A DNA stretch of 64,000 nucleotides from Voacanga thouarsii (Eukaryota; Streptophyta; Magnoliopsida; Gentianales; Apocynaceae). The stretch is from positions 2,790,001-2,854,000 of the forward strand of contig JANUWF010002061.1 in NCBI GenBank assembly GCA_026120185.1, in the 5' to 3' direction. The notes beneath the pieces were generated by a model. That model ran no database searches, was not told where the DNA came from, and worked only from the letters and a program-made list of their open reading frames with translations. Shown piece by piece: positions 1 through 13,509 of this stretch. A program made the position numbers and the translations under genes. Numbering within the stretch: the first letter of the stretch is position 1; each line of letters begins with the position of its first letter.

Positions 1-3000
1 CGGTTATGTTTCTCGGAACTGCCAAGGAGATTTGGGACGCTATCCGACAAACATATTCAAAAGTCCACGATGCTGCCCAGATTTACGAATTCAAGATAAG
101 GAATTCACCAACCAAACAAGGGATTCGAACCGTTACTAAATACTCGAGTTTACTGCAGAGTTTGTGACAGGAATTGGGCCATTATCAATGAATTGAGATG
201 CGCAGCAGGGAAGATTCTGTGATTTTGAAGAGATTTATTGAAAAAGAAGGTATTTTTGAATTTCTCGCACGTCTTAACATTGATTTTGATGCTGTTAGAG
301 CGCAGATTTTGGGAAAAGAAGAGCTGCCCTCTTTGAATGAGACAATCTCAATCATCCGGGTTGAAGAAGGACAACGGAGTGTCATGCTAGACTTGCACGA
401 AGGAAGCAACTCTACACTTTTAACCAAGTCAGTGGTTGTAAAAGAGTCCAGCACAACAGTTTCAAAAGATTCCAACCAATCTGATATCCAAAACCACCCG
501 TCTAAGACCTCTAGCCGTGATTCTCTTTTTTGCATACACTGTAAGAAGCATCGACACACCAAGGATCAATGTTGGAAACTCCATGGCAAACCAAACCAAA
601 GTGCAAATGTGAGAAGACAAGCACATGTTGCAAGCACTAACTCTAGCACAGACAAACCTATCCGAATTTAATGAGGAGGAAATTGAGAGGTTTAAACTCT
701 TCCTTGAAACCCTGGAAAAGTCTCCTACAACAAGTCCTTGTTCTCTGGCGTTCCCAGGTATTTCTTCATCTTCTTGTGCTACTAATGTCTTGGATAAGAT
801 TTCTCAAAATTTGTGGGTAATAGACTCAAGAGCCACCGACCATATGACTTGTTCTTCCAAACTTTTTCTATCATACTCCTTGAGTTGTTCAAGCAATCGA
901 AAAATAACAATAGCAAATGGATCAATCACAACAATAGCAGGGCAAGAGGATATTCGGCTTAATGACCACCTCACACTTAAAAATGTCCTTCATGTCCTAA
1001 AATTGTTTGCCAACCTTGTTTCCATCAAGAAACTCACAAATGACTCCAGTGCAGTGTAACGTTTTTTCCTTCATACTATGTTTTTCAGGAACAAGGCACG
1101 AGGAAGACGATTGGACGTGCTAGTGAGAGGGATGGTCTTTATTACCTGGAAGATCAATGTGGGAAAACCAAAGTTGAGGATCCTCTATCTATATCACTGT
1201 TTTCAGAGTCTATCATGTCACATAAACAAAAAGTTTGGCTTTATCGTCGTCATTTAGGTCACCCGTCTTTTAATGTCCTTAAGAAAATGTTTCCTTTATT
1301 GTTTAAGGATTTGTCTGTTGAGTCATTTCATTGTCATGCGTGTGAACTTGCCAAATACAAGCGTACCTCTTTTTGAATAAGTAATACAAGAATTGTTAGT
1401 CCTTTTTCTCTCGTTCATAGTGATATTTGGGGACCATCCACGGTCCCAAATATTTCTAGTGCCAAGTGGTTCGTTTCATTCATTGACGATTGCACTCGCA
1501 TCACGTGGATCTATCTCATGAAAAATAAATCAGAAGTCCAAAATATTTTTCCGAATTTTTGCAACATGATCAAAACACAATTTGTTGTGAGAATTAAGCA
1601 TTTTCCCTCCAATAATGCTAGGTATTATTTCAATCAAGTTCTCTCACCATTCTTCCAAAAAGAAGGGATCATCCATGAATCCTCTTGTGTCTACACTCCA
1701 CAACAAAATGGTGTAGCTAAGCGTAAGAATGGTCATCTTCTAGACAACACGAGAGCCCTACTTTTTCACAAACACGTCCCTAAACAGTATTGGGGAGAAA
1801 CTATTTTAACTGCTGCCCATCTTATCAATAGACTTCCTACTCGGGTTCTTGATTTCAAAAATCCAATTGGGTATCTCACATCATTTTTTCCAAATTTCAA
1901 CGCTTCTAACAATCTCATTCCTCGAATTTTTAGAAGTGTTGCTTTTGTTCATGTGCATTCTCAAAACAAGGGAAAACTTGATCCAAGAGCACTTAGGTGC
2001 GTTTTCATTGGGAACTCCTCCACACAAAAGGGGTACAAGTACTATCATCCTTCTACTCGGAAATTCTCTGTCACTGCTGACATTTCATTCGATAAAAATG
2101 AGTCTTTCTTTCAACCTTCCTATCTTCAGGGGGAGAACTTAATTGAAGATAGAGCAAAGGACATGTTTCTTCTTGAATTTCCTAGTCCAAGTCCACCCGA
2201 ATGCACCTCGGAGTTAGGTCCATCCAAGTCAAGTCCATCCAAACCCACATTTGAGTTAGATCCATATTCTTCTATTCAGCCTAATGTGATGACAGATGAG
2301 GGGAAACAAGATGATGGCCGACCATTTTTGACTTATTCCAGGAAGAAAGTTCTAATCTCTCGATCAGTACAGGTATAATCTTCTATTCGTGCTAATGTTG
2401 AACTCCTAAAAGTAACCCATCTCCAACTAAGCCCATTGCCTTTGAAGAGGCAAGCAATATGATCTTCCAATTGCTCTTAGGAAAGGAACTAGAACTTGTA
2501 CCAAACACGCCTTACAACTGTTCATGACCAATCAAAATCTTTCCCAAACCCATAGAGCCTTCTTAAGCAACCTTCACACAATTCCCATTTCGAGAAATCT
2601 ATCTGAGGCATTAGGGAACAAGAAATGGGAGGATGCTATGAAAGTGGAAATGGAAGCTCTTGAAAAGAACAAGACATGGGAGATGGTGAAGTTACCAAGA
2701 GGAAAGAAACCGGTAGGATTCAGATCGGTTTTTACAATGAAGAATAAGTCTGATGGATCGGTTGAGAGATACAAGGCAAGACTGGTAACCAAAGGATACA
2801 CGCAGATCTATGGCATAGATTACTTAGAGACGTTCACTCCTATTGCAAAGATTAACACTGTTCGTGTACTGTTGTCTCTAGCTGCTAATTTTGGATGGAA
2901 TCTGCAGCAATTCGACACTAAGAATGCTTTTCTCCACGTGATTTGGAAGAAGAAATTTACATGGAAATCCCTCCAGGTTTTTAATCTAAAGAAGGAATGG

Positions 3001-4376
3001 TTTGCAGGCTAAAAAAGGCTCTTTACTGCCTAAAACAATCGCCAAGAGCTTTGTTTGGAAGATTTACCAAAGTTATGAAATCCTTGGGATATAAACAGAG
3101 TTAAGGTGACCATTCTCTTTTCGTGAAACACTCAAATTCAGGGGTAGTGACAGCATTGCTAGTTTACGTGGATGATATTATAGTGATAGGGAATGATACA
3201 GAGGGAATACTCAATCTAAAAAGACGTCTCCGGGAAGAATTTGACATTAAGGAGCTTGGAAGATTGAAGTACTTTCTAGGCATTGAAGTAGCTCATTCAA
3301 AACAAGGGATCTTTATTTCACAACAGAAGTGTGGGCTTGATTTGTTAAAAGGGACCGAGAGGTCAGGGTGCAAGCTAGTTGACACTCCTATTGAGTTCAA
3401 CCATGGGTTGTGTGATGCGTTAGAAGATCAAGTAGTAGACAAAGGGTCATATTAGCGGCTTGTTGGAAGGTTAATCTATTTGACGCATACAAGACCATAT
3501 ATCACATTTGCAGTTAGTACTGTTAGTAGGTTTATACACAATCCCAAAGAAGCACATCTCAAGGCTGTTCGCAAGATCTTGCGATATCTAAAGGGTAACC
3601 CTGGAAAAGGAATTTTGTTCAGAAAAGGAGAGGAAATGGCATTGGAAGTCTACACTGATGTTGATTATGCACAATCACTAGATGATAGGAGGTCTACTTC
3701 AGGTTAATGTACATTTCTAGGAGGAAATCTAGTAACATGGAGGAGTAAAAAGCAGAATGTAGTGGCGAGGTCAAGTGTTGAATCCGAGTTTAGATCAATG
3801 GCAAAGGGAATCTACAAGCTATTATGGTTGAAGATAATCCTTGACGATTTGAAGATAAAATGGGAAGGTTCGATGAGGTTATATTGTGACAAGAAGTCAG
3901 CCATTAGCATTGCTCATAACCCTGTGTAGCATGATCGAATATTGAAGTGGATGGACAATTTACTACCAAGGAAAAGCTTGATAGCAGACAGATTTGTACT
4001 CCATTTATGTCTACTAAGGATCAATTAGTAGACATTCTCACGAAGGGACTACCAAGTACAGTGTTTCAACATAATGTTAGCAAGCTTGGAATGAAGGATA
4101 TTCATTCACCAACTTGAGGGGGAGTGTCGATTTATGGAAAGATTTTATTTGATTCGCTTTTGTGTAAATTAGTTGGGAAGTTTCCTATTGTGTAGAGATC
4201 CTAATTGATAAGTAATCTCTAGCTGATTTGTCGGAGATTGCTTAAGTAGTTGATTTGTAGAAGGTTGATTAGGTTTTTTCCTTTTTTAGATGTCTGCAAC
4301 TGTATATAAATAGTGGTCGTATTCCATTGATTCAATACAAGAAAATCATTCCTAAATTCAAGTTACTCCAACTTTC
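1..4376 (+). mobile_element. Degenerate Ty1-copia element, 5' end outside window
   Basis: Order is gag, zinc knuckle, protease, integrase, reverse transcriptase, RNase H, which is the copia order. Gag (UBN2-like, with TAKEIWDAI) runs from base 1 to about 670. It contains a CCHC-type knuckle (CIHCKKHRHTKDQC) near 530. Protease is near 815-1040, with the catalytic DSG changed to DSR. Integrase is about 1240-2150: the first Asp (HSDIWGP) remains, the second is Asn (SNNAR) and the Glu site is Lys (GVAKRKN). Reverse transcriptase is about 2590-3450 with an intact YVDD near 3163. RNase H is about 3480-4000. Stops and frameshifts lie throughout, so it cannot make its enzymes. A purine tract at 4114-4124 precedes the 3' LTR. 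It lies antisense to the MIP2-like gene to its right. Confidence 0.93.
4125..4376 (+). repeat. 3' LTR of the left copia element
   Basis: It begins TGTCGATT directly after the purine tract GAGGGGGAG and probably ends at CA (4376). A TATA-like stretch (TGTATATAAATAG) lies near 4300. The 5' LTR is outside the window, so the right border and any target duplication cannot be confirmed. Confidence 0.7.
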
Positions 4377-4706
4377 ATTTACTCATTTGCTATAAAGCAG
4401 CTTGTTCACCTTCTTGGTTATTTGTCATACTATGGACCTATAAGATAAAGACAAATAAAGAATTTCATTTTTTTCTCTCCCATTTTAAGCATAAGTAATT
4501 AATTACCCTCAAAACAAAAATCATCTAAGAAGCAATCTACTAATTCATCTTATAAGAATTACCAGACTCAATTTAAACCATTTTGACATGCTAACCTAGT
4601 CCATAAGGGACGAATATCAACAAAGTAGACACAAGATACATGTTGACCAAAGTTTTAACCAACATTAAGTATCACAAGGTTTTCTCAATCCCAAAATTTC
4701 ACCAAC

Positions 4707-7428
4707 CTGGATCTTCTGCTGTCTTAGAGGGGGGAACACCACCCGCAAGACTAATTGTAGCAAATAAAGTAAACCTTGGACAATAATCCAAACAGAAAAC
4801 CTGCTTCTTTAGCCGTTCTCCGCCATGTGAGCCCTGTGCTGGGAACACACAAGCACTTGGATCTTGACTGATCTCAACGTCATGGAGCAAGCCAGCTGAT
4901 GTAAGGATGCTAAATGTGCACCTATAAAAAAATTCTTCCACTCAAAGGTAGATCAAGGGGTCAATTAAAAAAGGTGGACAGATTAATCATTCAAGAGAAG
5001 GAACCTTAAACCAAAAACTGAGCTTACAAGCAAGATTTCTTTGCATCAGTTTCATCCCGCAAAATCAAGCCTAATATTGGTTGGGACACTTTAAGATGCT
5101 TCTTAGTTATTCTGGTAATTTCTTCACCATTAGCTTTTATAAAATAGATAGTATTGCTATCATCAACAACACCAAGAATATCATGAGCTTCTGACCATGT
5201 CCCACAAACAAATGTATTGACGCTCCCACCTGATAGACACAACAAAACTCAGTACAATGCTGCCAATGAAATGCAGGAGGTTACAAAGGATCACAAAATG
5301 GTCCAGGAATATTAGATTACAAAGGATCACAAACTCAAACTTCTACCCAAAAAAATAAAAAAGAAGATCAATTAAAAGCTGGTTTCCAATGCATGGAAAG
5401 GAGAGAAGGCAACATGCATCTTCAGAATCTATAGTCCCAAACAGGTAGGTAAAAGAGCAAGCAATGACTTTGAGAGATGCATCATTGTTATGACATTCAG
5501 AGAATCCAGGTTACGAAATCTGAAGATGAGAATAATATATGTTACTTATTCTTTGTCCACATCCATGTCAGGAATTAAATGAGGAAACGCCACCCAAAAC
5601 TAATAACACAGGAAAGACCAAGTCAATGCCAATTCCCATACATGAAAACAAAATTGAGTACCCAATTAAGCCAAAGTACTGGTCACTCGGTCCTCATCCT
5701 TGTGAAAAACCAAAACACCTTAAAAATACATTTGAAAATTGTCCGTCTTGAAAAAGAAAAAACTCACTGTCTTCCATGTTCTATTTCAGATCCAGTGACT
5801 TACTGTTAAAAGTTCCAGTTGGTTCTTGATAGTCATTGTTTTGATGCAAGAACGTTATCTGGTTTCTGAAAGCTACAGCCACACAATGAGCAGTGGGGGA
5901 GACAAACAAGTACACAAACTTCTGTAATTTCCTTGGACTCCAGTGCTCTGTCCATCTCTCCTTAAGTTGAACTATGACTTCAATCACATGGGAAGTAAGA
6001 TGATACATGTTAGAGAATAAAAATTCTGAAATGAAGAAAAACACAGTAAGCATCAGTGCTGACAGTGTTATAAAAGTAAATGAACAGGAAAACAAAGTGA
6101 AAAGACAGTTGCTTCACATCACATCTTAGGACCATTTATTAGGAAAATATAATTAACTATGCTACTAAACAATCACAGAAGAGGTATGAAAAGTAGGAAA
6201 AGTAATCATTAAGAAATTGCCAAAATGTTCCTTATGCCTCAATCTTTGGCCTCCATGACATGAGAAAGAAAATTCTGAACTTAATAAAACACATGGTCAA
6301 TTTGAATGGAGAATCATGGGCAAGTAAGTCCAAACCATTAACTAACTAAACAATATAGTAAAGAATGAGAAGCATAAAATTGAAGGACTTTAAGATGGTA
6401 CGCAGGACAAAAGTATTACCAGATTTGTGAAAAAAAAAGTAATGGATACACAAGTTAGACACTAGAATAACTATTTACAAGATGAATAAGCATATTAAAA
6501 GCAATACCAAACAAAGCAACTGAGGAAATATGATAGTTTAGGACAGTCTATGGATATCATGGCCCTATTAAAATAGAATTACAATAGGGGAACTCAGGTA
6601 GGCGACACCCAAAAAGACATGCATCATGCCTTTGATTATCAAAATTGTTCATTCTTCATCATAGAGCGACTCAAAAATAATTGCATCCATGCTATGGGAA
6701 GCTTATGCTACTTAGAATTCCCTCGTCCTCAAATTACGACTGCCAAATGAATTGGGATCAACATTAGAACCATTCCTTGTCAAACTAATGAATAAGTAAT
6801 TGTCACAAAAGTTGATCTTATACCCCCTACACCTCAGCGAGCTTCTATAATCACAGGGATCATGTCCTTAAATAACAAGACTACCTTCAATTACATTGAA
6901 ATCCTGCTACTACAGTGTTCAGTCCCATTGACAGCATAAAAGTGATCCACAGTCTACTCAAATTAGTTCAACACATGCTTATGTGTTTAAACTCGAAATC
7001 AACTTAAAGTTCAAATCCTCACAAGTTTAAACTGAATGTGCATCAAGACCAAATTGAGAATCATTGAATTTCCTTTCACCCGAAGTATCCACCAACTTTG
7101 AGGAAGAAGAATTAAACTAATAAAACAACTTAAGAAGATACCGAACTGGGTGAAAATTTGAACGTACCTCGAGGAGAAAAGAATGAGAGTAAACTCCGTC
7201 CGCCCCCTTCATTCGGCTGAATTAGCAATTACAAGTAATTAGAAGCAAGTTATAAGAGATAAATCGAGAATAGAGAGACGTGGCATCAAAACGATCCATG
7301 AACACAAATTTCTTGCAAAAACATAGGAATATGGAATCGACCTGTTGAAGGACGGGAGGGTAAGTGGAGTACGTTCCAGTAGCATGACGGCGTGTTTTGA
7401 AGAGAACTTCTCGTACTCTTTCCTCCAT
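4707..7428 (-). CDS. MIP2/NBAS-like protein, first five coding exons only
   Basis: Related to plant MAG2-INTERACTING PROTEIN 2 and animal NBAS. These are subunits of the ER tethering complex that receives Golgi-to-ER vesicles. Exons on the minus strand: 7428-7342, 7216-7168, 5971-5804, 5229-5028, 4921-4707. All have GT..AG borders and compatible phases, giving about 240 residues. The protein starts MEERVREVLFKTRRHA and carries NBAS N-terminal beta-propeller-like sequence: FVSPTAHCVAVAFRNQITFL, GTWSEAHDILGVVDDSNTIY, FIKANGEEITRITKKHLKVS. Full-length plant MIP2 is about ten times longer. Exon 5 ends at a normal donor, so the rest should lie left of base 1, with the 4.4-kb copia inside the next intron. 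An in-frame ATG at 7494 is possible, but 7428 fits the family. Whether the gene is intact cannot be judged here. Confidence 0.85.
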
Positions 7429-8289
7429 TACAGTAATGGAATTATGTACAGAAACAATAACAATTACGGAAATTTCGTAGTCTTCCTCTTCCAATTCATA
7501 TTCGTGATCTCAAATCCTAGGCATGAAGCGATTGCACTGGAAAGTGGAAACGCATAGAATCCCTGGAAATCGGTGAAATGTCTCGGTAGAGCCGTTTTGA
7601 AATCGAACCGGTTCATTGGTTCTATGTCTTTTGGGTTGTTGGGCCCAAAACGGAGCCTGCTTTGGCGAAGGCTACTTGTGGCCTGTTTGGCAATGCATTC
7701 GGTTGAGAGTTGGGACTAGCTTATTCTTGGTAATTTAGCCATTTTGGTCCTCAAATTTGTAATGAAATACCAGTTTGGCTCTCAAACTTTTTTTATATTC
7801 ATTTTCATCCATAAGTTAATTTGGCCATTTTTTAAAACCGTATATTTGTCTTTACAATCATAACAGACCCTAGCATAAACCAAAAAGTCAAAGAAAATAA
7901 AAGAAAGTTGAATTGATTGTTAAAATGATTTTATTTAGAAAAATCTATTTTATATTTATAATCATATCAAAGGGCCAAAGATGGTAGAAATAAAATGAGT
8001 TGATTGTTTATACCCTTCAAAAATATGGCAAAACTGGCCTCCAAATCTATTTTGGAACTTCAAAAAAAGTTCATGGATAAATTTTTGTAGATGAAAAATA
8101 ATTTGATAACCAAAAATGCCAATGCCCTATTGTTTCAGTAAGATACGAGGGTAGATATGGTAGTAAAGAACTAAAAAGGAGAAACAATTGTGCTGGCAGT
8201 TAATTTTACCAAAATAATATTATATATTTGAGATTTATTAAAAAATATATATATCCATCCTTTTTTTGTTTTTGACTATGTCTTTTGAC
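7429..8289. promoter_or_regulatory. Upstream region of the MIP2-like gene and AT-rich spacer
   Basis: The palindrome TGGGCCCA at 7640-7647, about 210 bases upstream of the start codon, matches plant site II-type elements. From about 7740 to 8290 the DNA is AT-rich. It contains an imperfect inverted pair (CCAGTTTGG near 7770 and CAAAACTGG near 8028) that may be remnant transposon ends. No gene was seen. Confidence 0.4.
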
Positions 8290-8596
8290 ATTTGATAAAC
8301 AATCGAGGGTTTGCTATTAAAATGGGGACCCTTTGGGATCCCTCGCCAAAACTGGGTGCAAAATTAGAGATACTCCTGAAAGACGTGTATGCATCTCGCG
8401 TCTGTTTCTCTACAATCTGTTATTTGTCAATTAGTGTCTATTGAAATTTTGTAGTGACAAAGATACACAACTCATGTCTTGCAGACACGAGGTACAAGGA
8501 CCTCGAGTCTTCTAGAAGCGAAGCATTACAACCTTAGTCAAAGCTCATTCTACAATCAAATTTTCTCTTCTTATTGATACATCCATCAATAGCCTT

Positions 8597-8601
<5 letters not shown>

Positions 8602-8628
<27 letters not shown>
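8602..8628. repeat. (CT)n microsatellite
   Basis: An uninterrupted CT run of about 13 units inside the left arm of the inverted repeat. The right arm shows a GT-rich stretch at the matching place (near 13210-13255) instead. Confidence 0.95.
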
Positions 8629-8632
<4 letters not shown>

Positions 8633-9600
8633 ATGTCATCACACACTACAAAAATTTTTAGTTTTCATTTATTTTAAATTTGAATTATTTGAGAGTAAAT
8701 TTTTTTCTAATTTAAAATTTTATTTAATTTCAATATATTTTTAAAAAGTATTTAAAAATAAAAATTTATTTTTATTAATTTTCTAAATAATTTTAAATCT
8801 CAATTATTTGCAAAATTGAATTTTTATTTTTATGTTTGAATTAAAATTTTATTATAATTTATGTTTTATTTTCAATTATTGACAATATAATTTTTAATTT
8901 TTAATTAATTTAAATTTTTAAAACATATACTATATTTAAACATAATATATTTGAAACAATAATTTATTATTTTTATTTTAACTTCAAATTTTTAATTCAT
9001 CCTTTGTAACTATTAAGATTATGAGTATCATTTTTGTATAAACTTCTAAATATTCTTGTAATTCCTTCTAATTGAATTCTAACTTTTAGCGTTTAATTAT
9101 TTATTTCAAAATATTTTTTTATTCCTTCAAATTTAATTCTATTTTTTAGAGTTTAATTATTTATTTTACATACTAAAGTTTAATTGGCTATAATATCATT
9201 CATTATAGTATCATTTTCATATACAACTTGGAGCCAGAATTATTTATATTTGTAATAACTAAAATTATGATGTTCAAATATTAGGAAATAAACTCGAATT
9301 ATTTAGTTTTGTAATTATCAAAATTATAATTTTAAAAGGATATATTTTTTTCTATTTTAATGTACAAAAAAATTAGTTCATTTTTTGAATCTATTTTTAA
9401 CTATTAAAATTATGGATATTGTTTCCATATAAAACTTCATTATATGTTTATATTTCATTCAAATGTAATTCTAAATTTTAAAGTTTAATTATTCATTTCA
9501 AATATTTATATTTGATTGATTATGATATCATTTATTGTAGTTTTATTTTCATTTTTGTTTATTTATATTTATATTTATTAAAATATAAAATAAATGAACT

Positions 9601-10321
9601 CGAATAGTCTATACCATGAAATCCTCAACTATAAAACCCTATACCCTATGTCTTGAAACCATAAACTATAAAACCTGATACTCTATGTCCTGAAGGCATG
9701 AACTATAAACCCTATGCCCTGACCCTAAACTATTAAATATGAAACCCTAAACTATAAATCCTAAACCCTATACCATACTACAATTTCAAAATAGATACTT
9801 CCAACTCAATAGTAATGGTTCCTTTGTCATCCAAAAATTAGTTAAACTAGTGAGTAAAATAAAATGATTAATGTATAAGTGTCAAAAGAAGAAGAAGAAA
9901 TATTAAATATACTATCATTTTAAAGAGTTAAGGATATAAAAGGGATTTAATTACTTGTCAATTATTGAACATAAAGGACATAATGGTTGCATGAAATATT
10001 CATCATTTTTAATTAAGTAATAGTCATTCTATATATTAAGTAATATTATTTTATTATGGGATTAATTTTCATTATTTTATTAGAGGATTTAGAGTTTATA
10101 CTTTAGTGTTTCATGATATAGAGTTTAGAGTTTAGAATTTCAAAAATAAATAGATATACAGGCTCTTGAGATAACATGGATGTCAATTTATTGCTTTTAT
10201 AGTTACTTTGTTTGCTCCAACCCCTTGAATTAATTACCAATGTCATTAGGGATGTTTTGCTTTTCTCCTTTTAAGTCTTGGTCCATATTATTTGCATGCA
10301 AAAGGTCCCTACTATCTCGTT
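9601..10321. other. Loop between the inverted arms
   Basis: Contains degenerate repeats of AAACCCTAAACTATAAA type (9620-9780). A reversed counterpart (TTTAGAGTTTAGAATTT) lies near 10120. These resemble diverged telomere-like units but are too irregular to be a real telomere tract. No coding sequence was seen. Confidence 0.5.
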
Positions 10322-10492
10322 AAGTTCAATTATTTTATATTTTTAAATATAAATAAATATAAATATAAATGAAAATGAAACTATAACAAATGATATCATA
10401 AACAATTAAATATAAATATTCAAAATGAATAATTAAATTCTAAAATTTAGAAATAAATCTGAATGAATTATAAAATATTTTGAAGTTTTATA

Positions 10493-12325
10493 TGTTGCTC
10501 TGAACAAGGAACAGAAGCCATGCATGCTATATAAAAAACAAGAAACAACAGACATAGCACAGCGGAGGTAAAAAACAATATCTTTGCGTGTCTTATGTCT
10601 GTTTGGCTGTGAAGTAGATGTTGAGCGGACACCTGAAACAACTTCTACTCTAGACGATGTCTTCGGTTGATGACCCGCCAATCTCCTACTCCTTCGTGGA
10701 ATAAACGCAAAGCTCTTCACTTCTTAAAATATTTTACTACCTAATTAAGTTGGTGAAATAACTTAGGTGACAAATGGTGCTTCTTGATTCTTTGCTATTG
10801 ATTAGCAAAATCAAGAAGAATAAAAGGAAGAAAAACAAATGAGAAAGAGAGAGAGAAAGCAGGGAAGAAAAAGAAAAACAATCTGAGAGTATTTGTTTTC
10901 CCTTGCATGCGTCTGTCTTTGTCAACCGAGACCTATGGCTTCTTCACAATTTCAGATAACCAAAACACCAGGATTTTAATATTTCAAAACTCTCGGAGGC
11001 TATCAACATAAGATATTTGGCTAAACCTTGCCTCTTTTGTTCCGTGGATCAAAATAATCATTTAATCTAAGTTATTGGGCCAAAATTAACTTATTATTTT
11101 CCTTTGACCCAATGAACTCAAAAATAATAACCATTAATTATTTATTTTTAGGCCTATTAAAATAATTTAATAATTAATTAATGAGCTCAAATGAATTAAA
11201 ATAATTATTTAAACCTTTTATTAACTAGTTTAAGCCCAAATTATTTTTTTCTAATTATTCAATCTGGATTTAGGCCCTAAATAATTAATTAACTAATTAA
11301 ACTAGATAATAAACTAGACCTAAAATTAATTAGGATTTATAGGCTATTTCGAGAATCAAAAAGACATATTGCGTTGACTATCAAAATGACCAAAATACCA
11401 TTACTATATAAATAGTTGTATTTTACATTTTAAATATTTTTTCATATCATCATAAGGAAATATTGATCTCAAGGACAATATTGTGTTAGCTATGTCTTCG
11501 ACCTACAGGTAAAATGACTAAAATAACCTTCTACACACCACCATGTATTTAAAGAGGAAATAGTGTACTAGCACCTCTCTAAAAGATATTTACCATCCTT
11601 AAACTTCTAGTCCAATGATCCACGACTCATTGAAATATTTTCACTTTCTAAGGGAATTACCCTAAAACTAATATCCAAGTCATATTCCCCAGGGCCCTAA
11701 ATAATTAGATAATTCGAACAATTATAAGGGGCGATATAGTGTGGACACTATCTCATATAAGTCTGTTTTGATTAACTAGTTACATATACCCAACATACAA
11801 GTATATTGGTCATTTTAAAAAATCTCAACTATAGTATATCAAAATATATGCTTTCAACTTCATCAGACCACCAACTTATACTCAAGTTGTAGAGTACAAG
11901 TCCACATTGTAATAGTAGTAGTCTAGGTTTCTATTATATGGTACTATTAAAAACCACTACTATAGGTCTTATTCTACGTATTCGAAATACACTTATATTA
12001 TAAAATGAGAAGATTACGCATTGGTTAAAGGTAAGTCATTCCCTATTTAGAATTCATAACATAATAACCTTATCATGATGAGATTCTCATTCTCATCATC
12101 CGATTAAGAATAGTAGTGTATGTGTTAAGTATCCTATAGTCGATACTTTTCTTTGAAAGACCTCTATTCATATGAATCATTTACTTAAATACAATGAGTA
12201 TTTATCAATAAAATCGTACATAAATATAAAGAAGATTTTACAAATAAATTTTGAGAAAAATACTTTTATTAATACAAGTTAAAATTACATCAGAAACTTA
12301 GTTTAAGATGACATACATTCCAACA
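10493..12325 (-). mobile_element. Solo LTR (1833 bp) inserted in the right arm
   Basis: Ends are TGTTG...CAACA, and the 5-bp target duplication TTATA flanks it (10488-10492 and 12326-12330). Read on the minus strand it begins TGTTGGAATGTATGTC, a common plant LTR start. No gag or pol was seen inside. The opposite arm of the inverted repeat (9430-9445) keeps the uninterrupted sequence ATATAAAACTTC, so the pre-insertion site can be read directly. It is most simply the product of recombination between two LTRs of one element. Confidence 0.85.
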
Positions 12326-13509
12326 TTATATAGAAACAATATCCATAATTTTAATAGTTACAATTAGATTTAAAAAATGAACCAAAAAAATTTAAGTTAA
12401 AATAGAAATAAAAAATATTGTTTCAAATATATGATGTTTAAATCAACATTTAAAAAATTGAATATAAATAAAAATTTATGTTTAAGATATTTCTTAATAT
12501 TTAAAAATCATAATTTTGGTAATTACAAAATTAAATAATTCGAGGTTATTTCCTAATGTTTGAAAGTCATAATTTTAATTATTACAAATCTAAATAATTC
12601 TGGCTCTAAATTGTATATGAAAATAATACTATAATAACTAATATTATAGCCAATTAAATTGTGATATTCAAAATAAATAAGTAAACTCTAAAAGTTAGAA
12701 TTGAATTTAAAGGAATTAAAAAAATATTCGAAAATCAATAATTAAACAGTGAAAGTTAGAATTAAGTTTGAAGGAATTACAAAAACATTTTGAAGGTTTA
12801 TACAAAAATGATACTGATAATCTCAATAGTCACAAAGGATGAATTAAAATTTTGAAGTTAAAATAAAAAGAATAAATTATTGTTTCAAATATATTATTTT
12901 TAAATTTATGTTTAAAAATTAAAGATAAATAAAGTTTTAAATTAATTAACAATTAAAAATTATTGTCAATCTTTGAAAATAAAAAATAAACAATAATAAA
13001 AGTTTAATTCAAACATAAAAATAAAATTTTAATTTTGCAAATAATTGAGATTTAAAATTATTTATAAATTTAATAAAAATAAAATTTATTTTTAAAAATA
13101 TGTTGAAATTAAATAAAAATTTAAATTAGACAAAAAATAAAAATTTACTCTCAAATAATTCATATTTAAAATAAATGAAAACTAAATTTTTGTCGTGCCT
13201 ATCTCTGTGTATGAGATTGTGTGTGTCTTTGTTTATGTGTGTATGTGTGTGAAGTGTTTGACAATGACATTTGATTCTTGTATCTCATGTCTACTAGACG
13301 CGAGTTGTATCTCTTTTTCACCAAAAATTCTGGCCGAGACTAGGTGGCAAGCTGCAAAGTTTCTTGTACTTGGCAAACAGGAGGAACCACTGCACCTTGT
13401 GTATACGAAGAATCCCTTCAGGGGTACCCTCAATTTTGCACCCAGTTTCGGTGACGATCCAAAAGGAACCCCATTTTAGTAAAAAATCCAATCAATTGAT
13501 TTATCAAAT

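Larger units (their letters stand above)
8290..13509. mobile_element. Long inverted-repeat element, interrupted by a solo LTR
   Basis: Left arm 8290-9600 pairs in reverse complement with 12331-13509 (outer part) and 10322-10492 (inner part). Landmarks include ACTGGGTGCAAAATT at 8352 against its complement near 13431, ATTATTTGAGAGTAAATTT near 8683 against the complement near 13150, and GAGCCAGAATTATTTA near 9231 against the complement near 12590. Arms are about 1.3 kb, and the original element was about 3.4 kb after removing the 1.8-kb insertion. Outer ends share TTTGATAAA/TTTATCAAA. No transposase and no clear target duplication were found. It resembles a non-autonomous foldback or Mutator-like element, but the superfamily is uncertain. 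Confidence 0.85.

Noticed and set aside
9620..9780. Interstitial telomere repeat
   Set aside because: CCCTAAA-like units are present but too irregular. They lie in the loop of the inverted-repeat element with a reversed counterpart.
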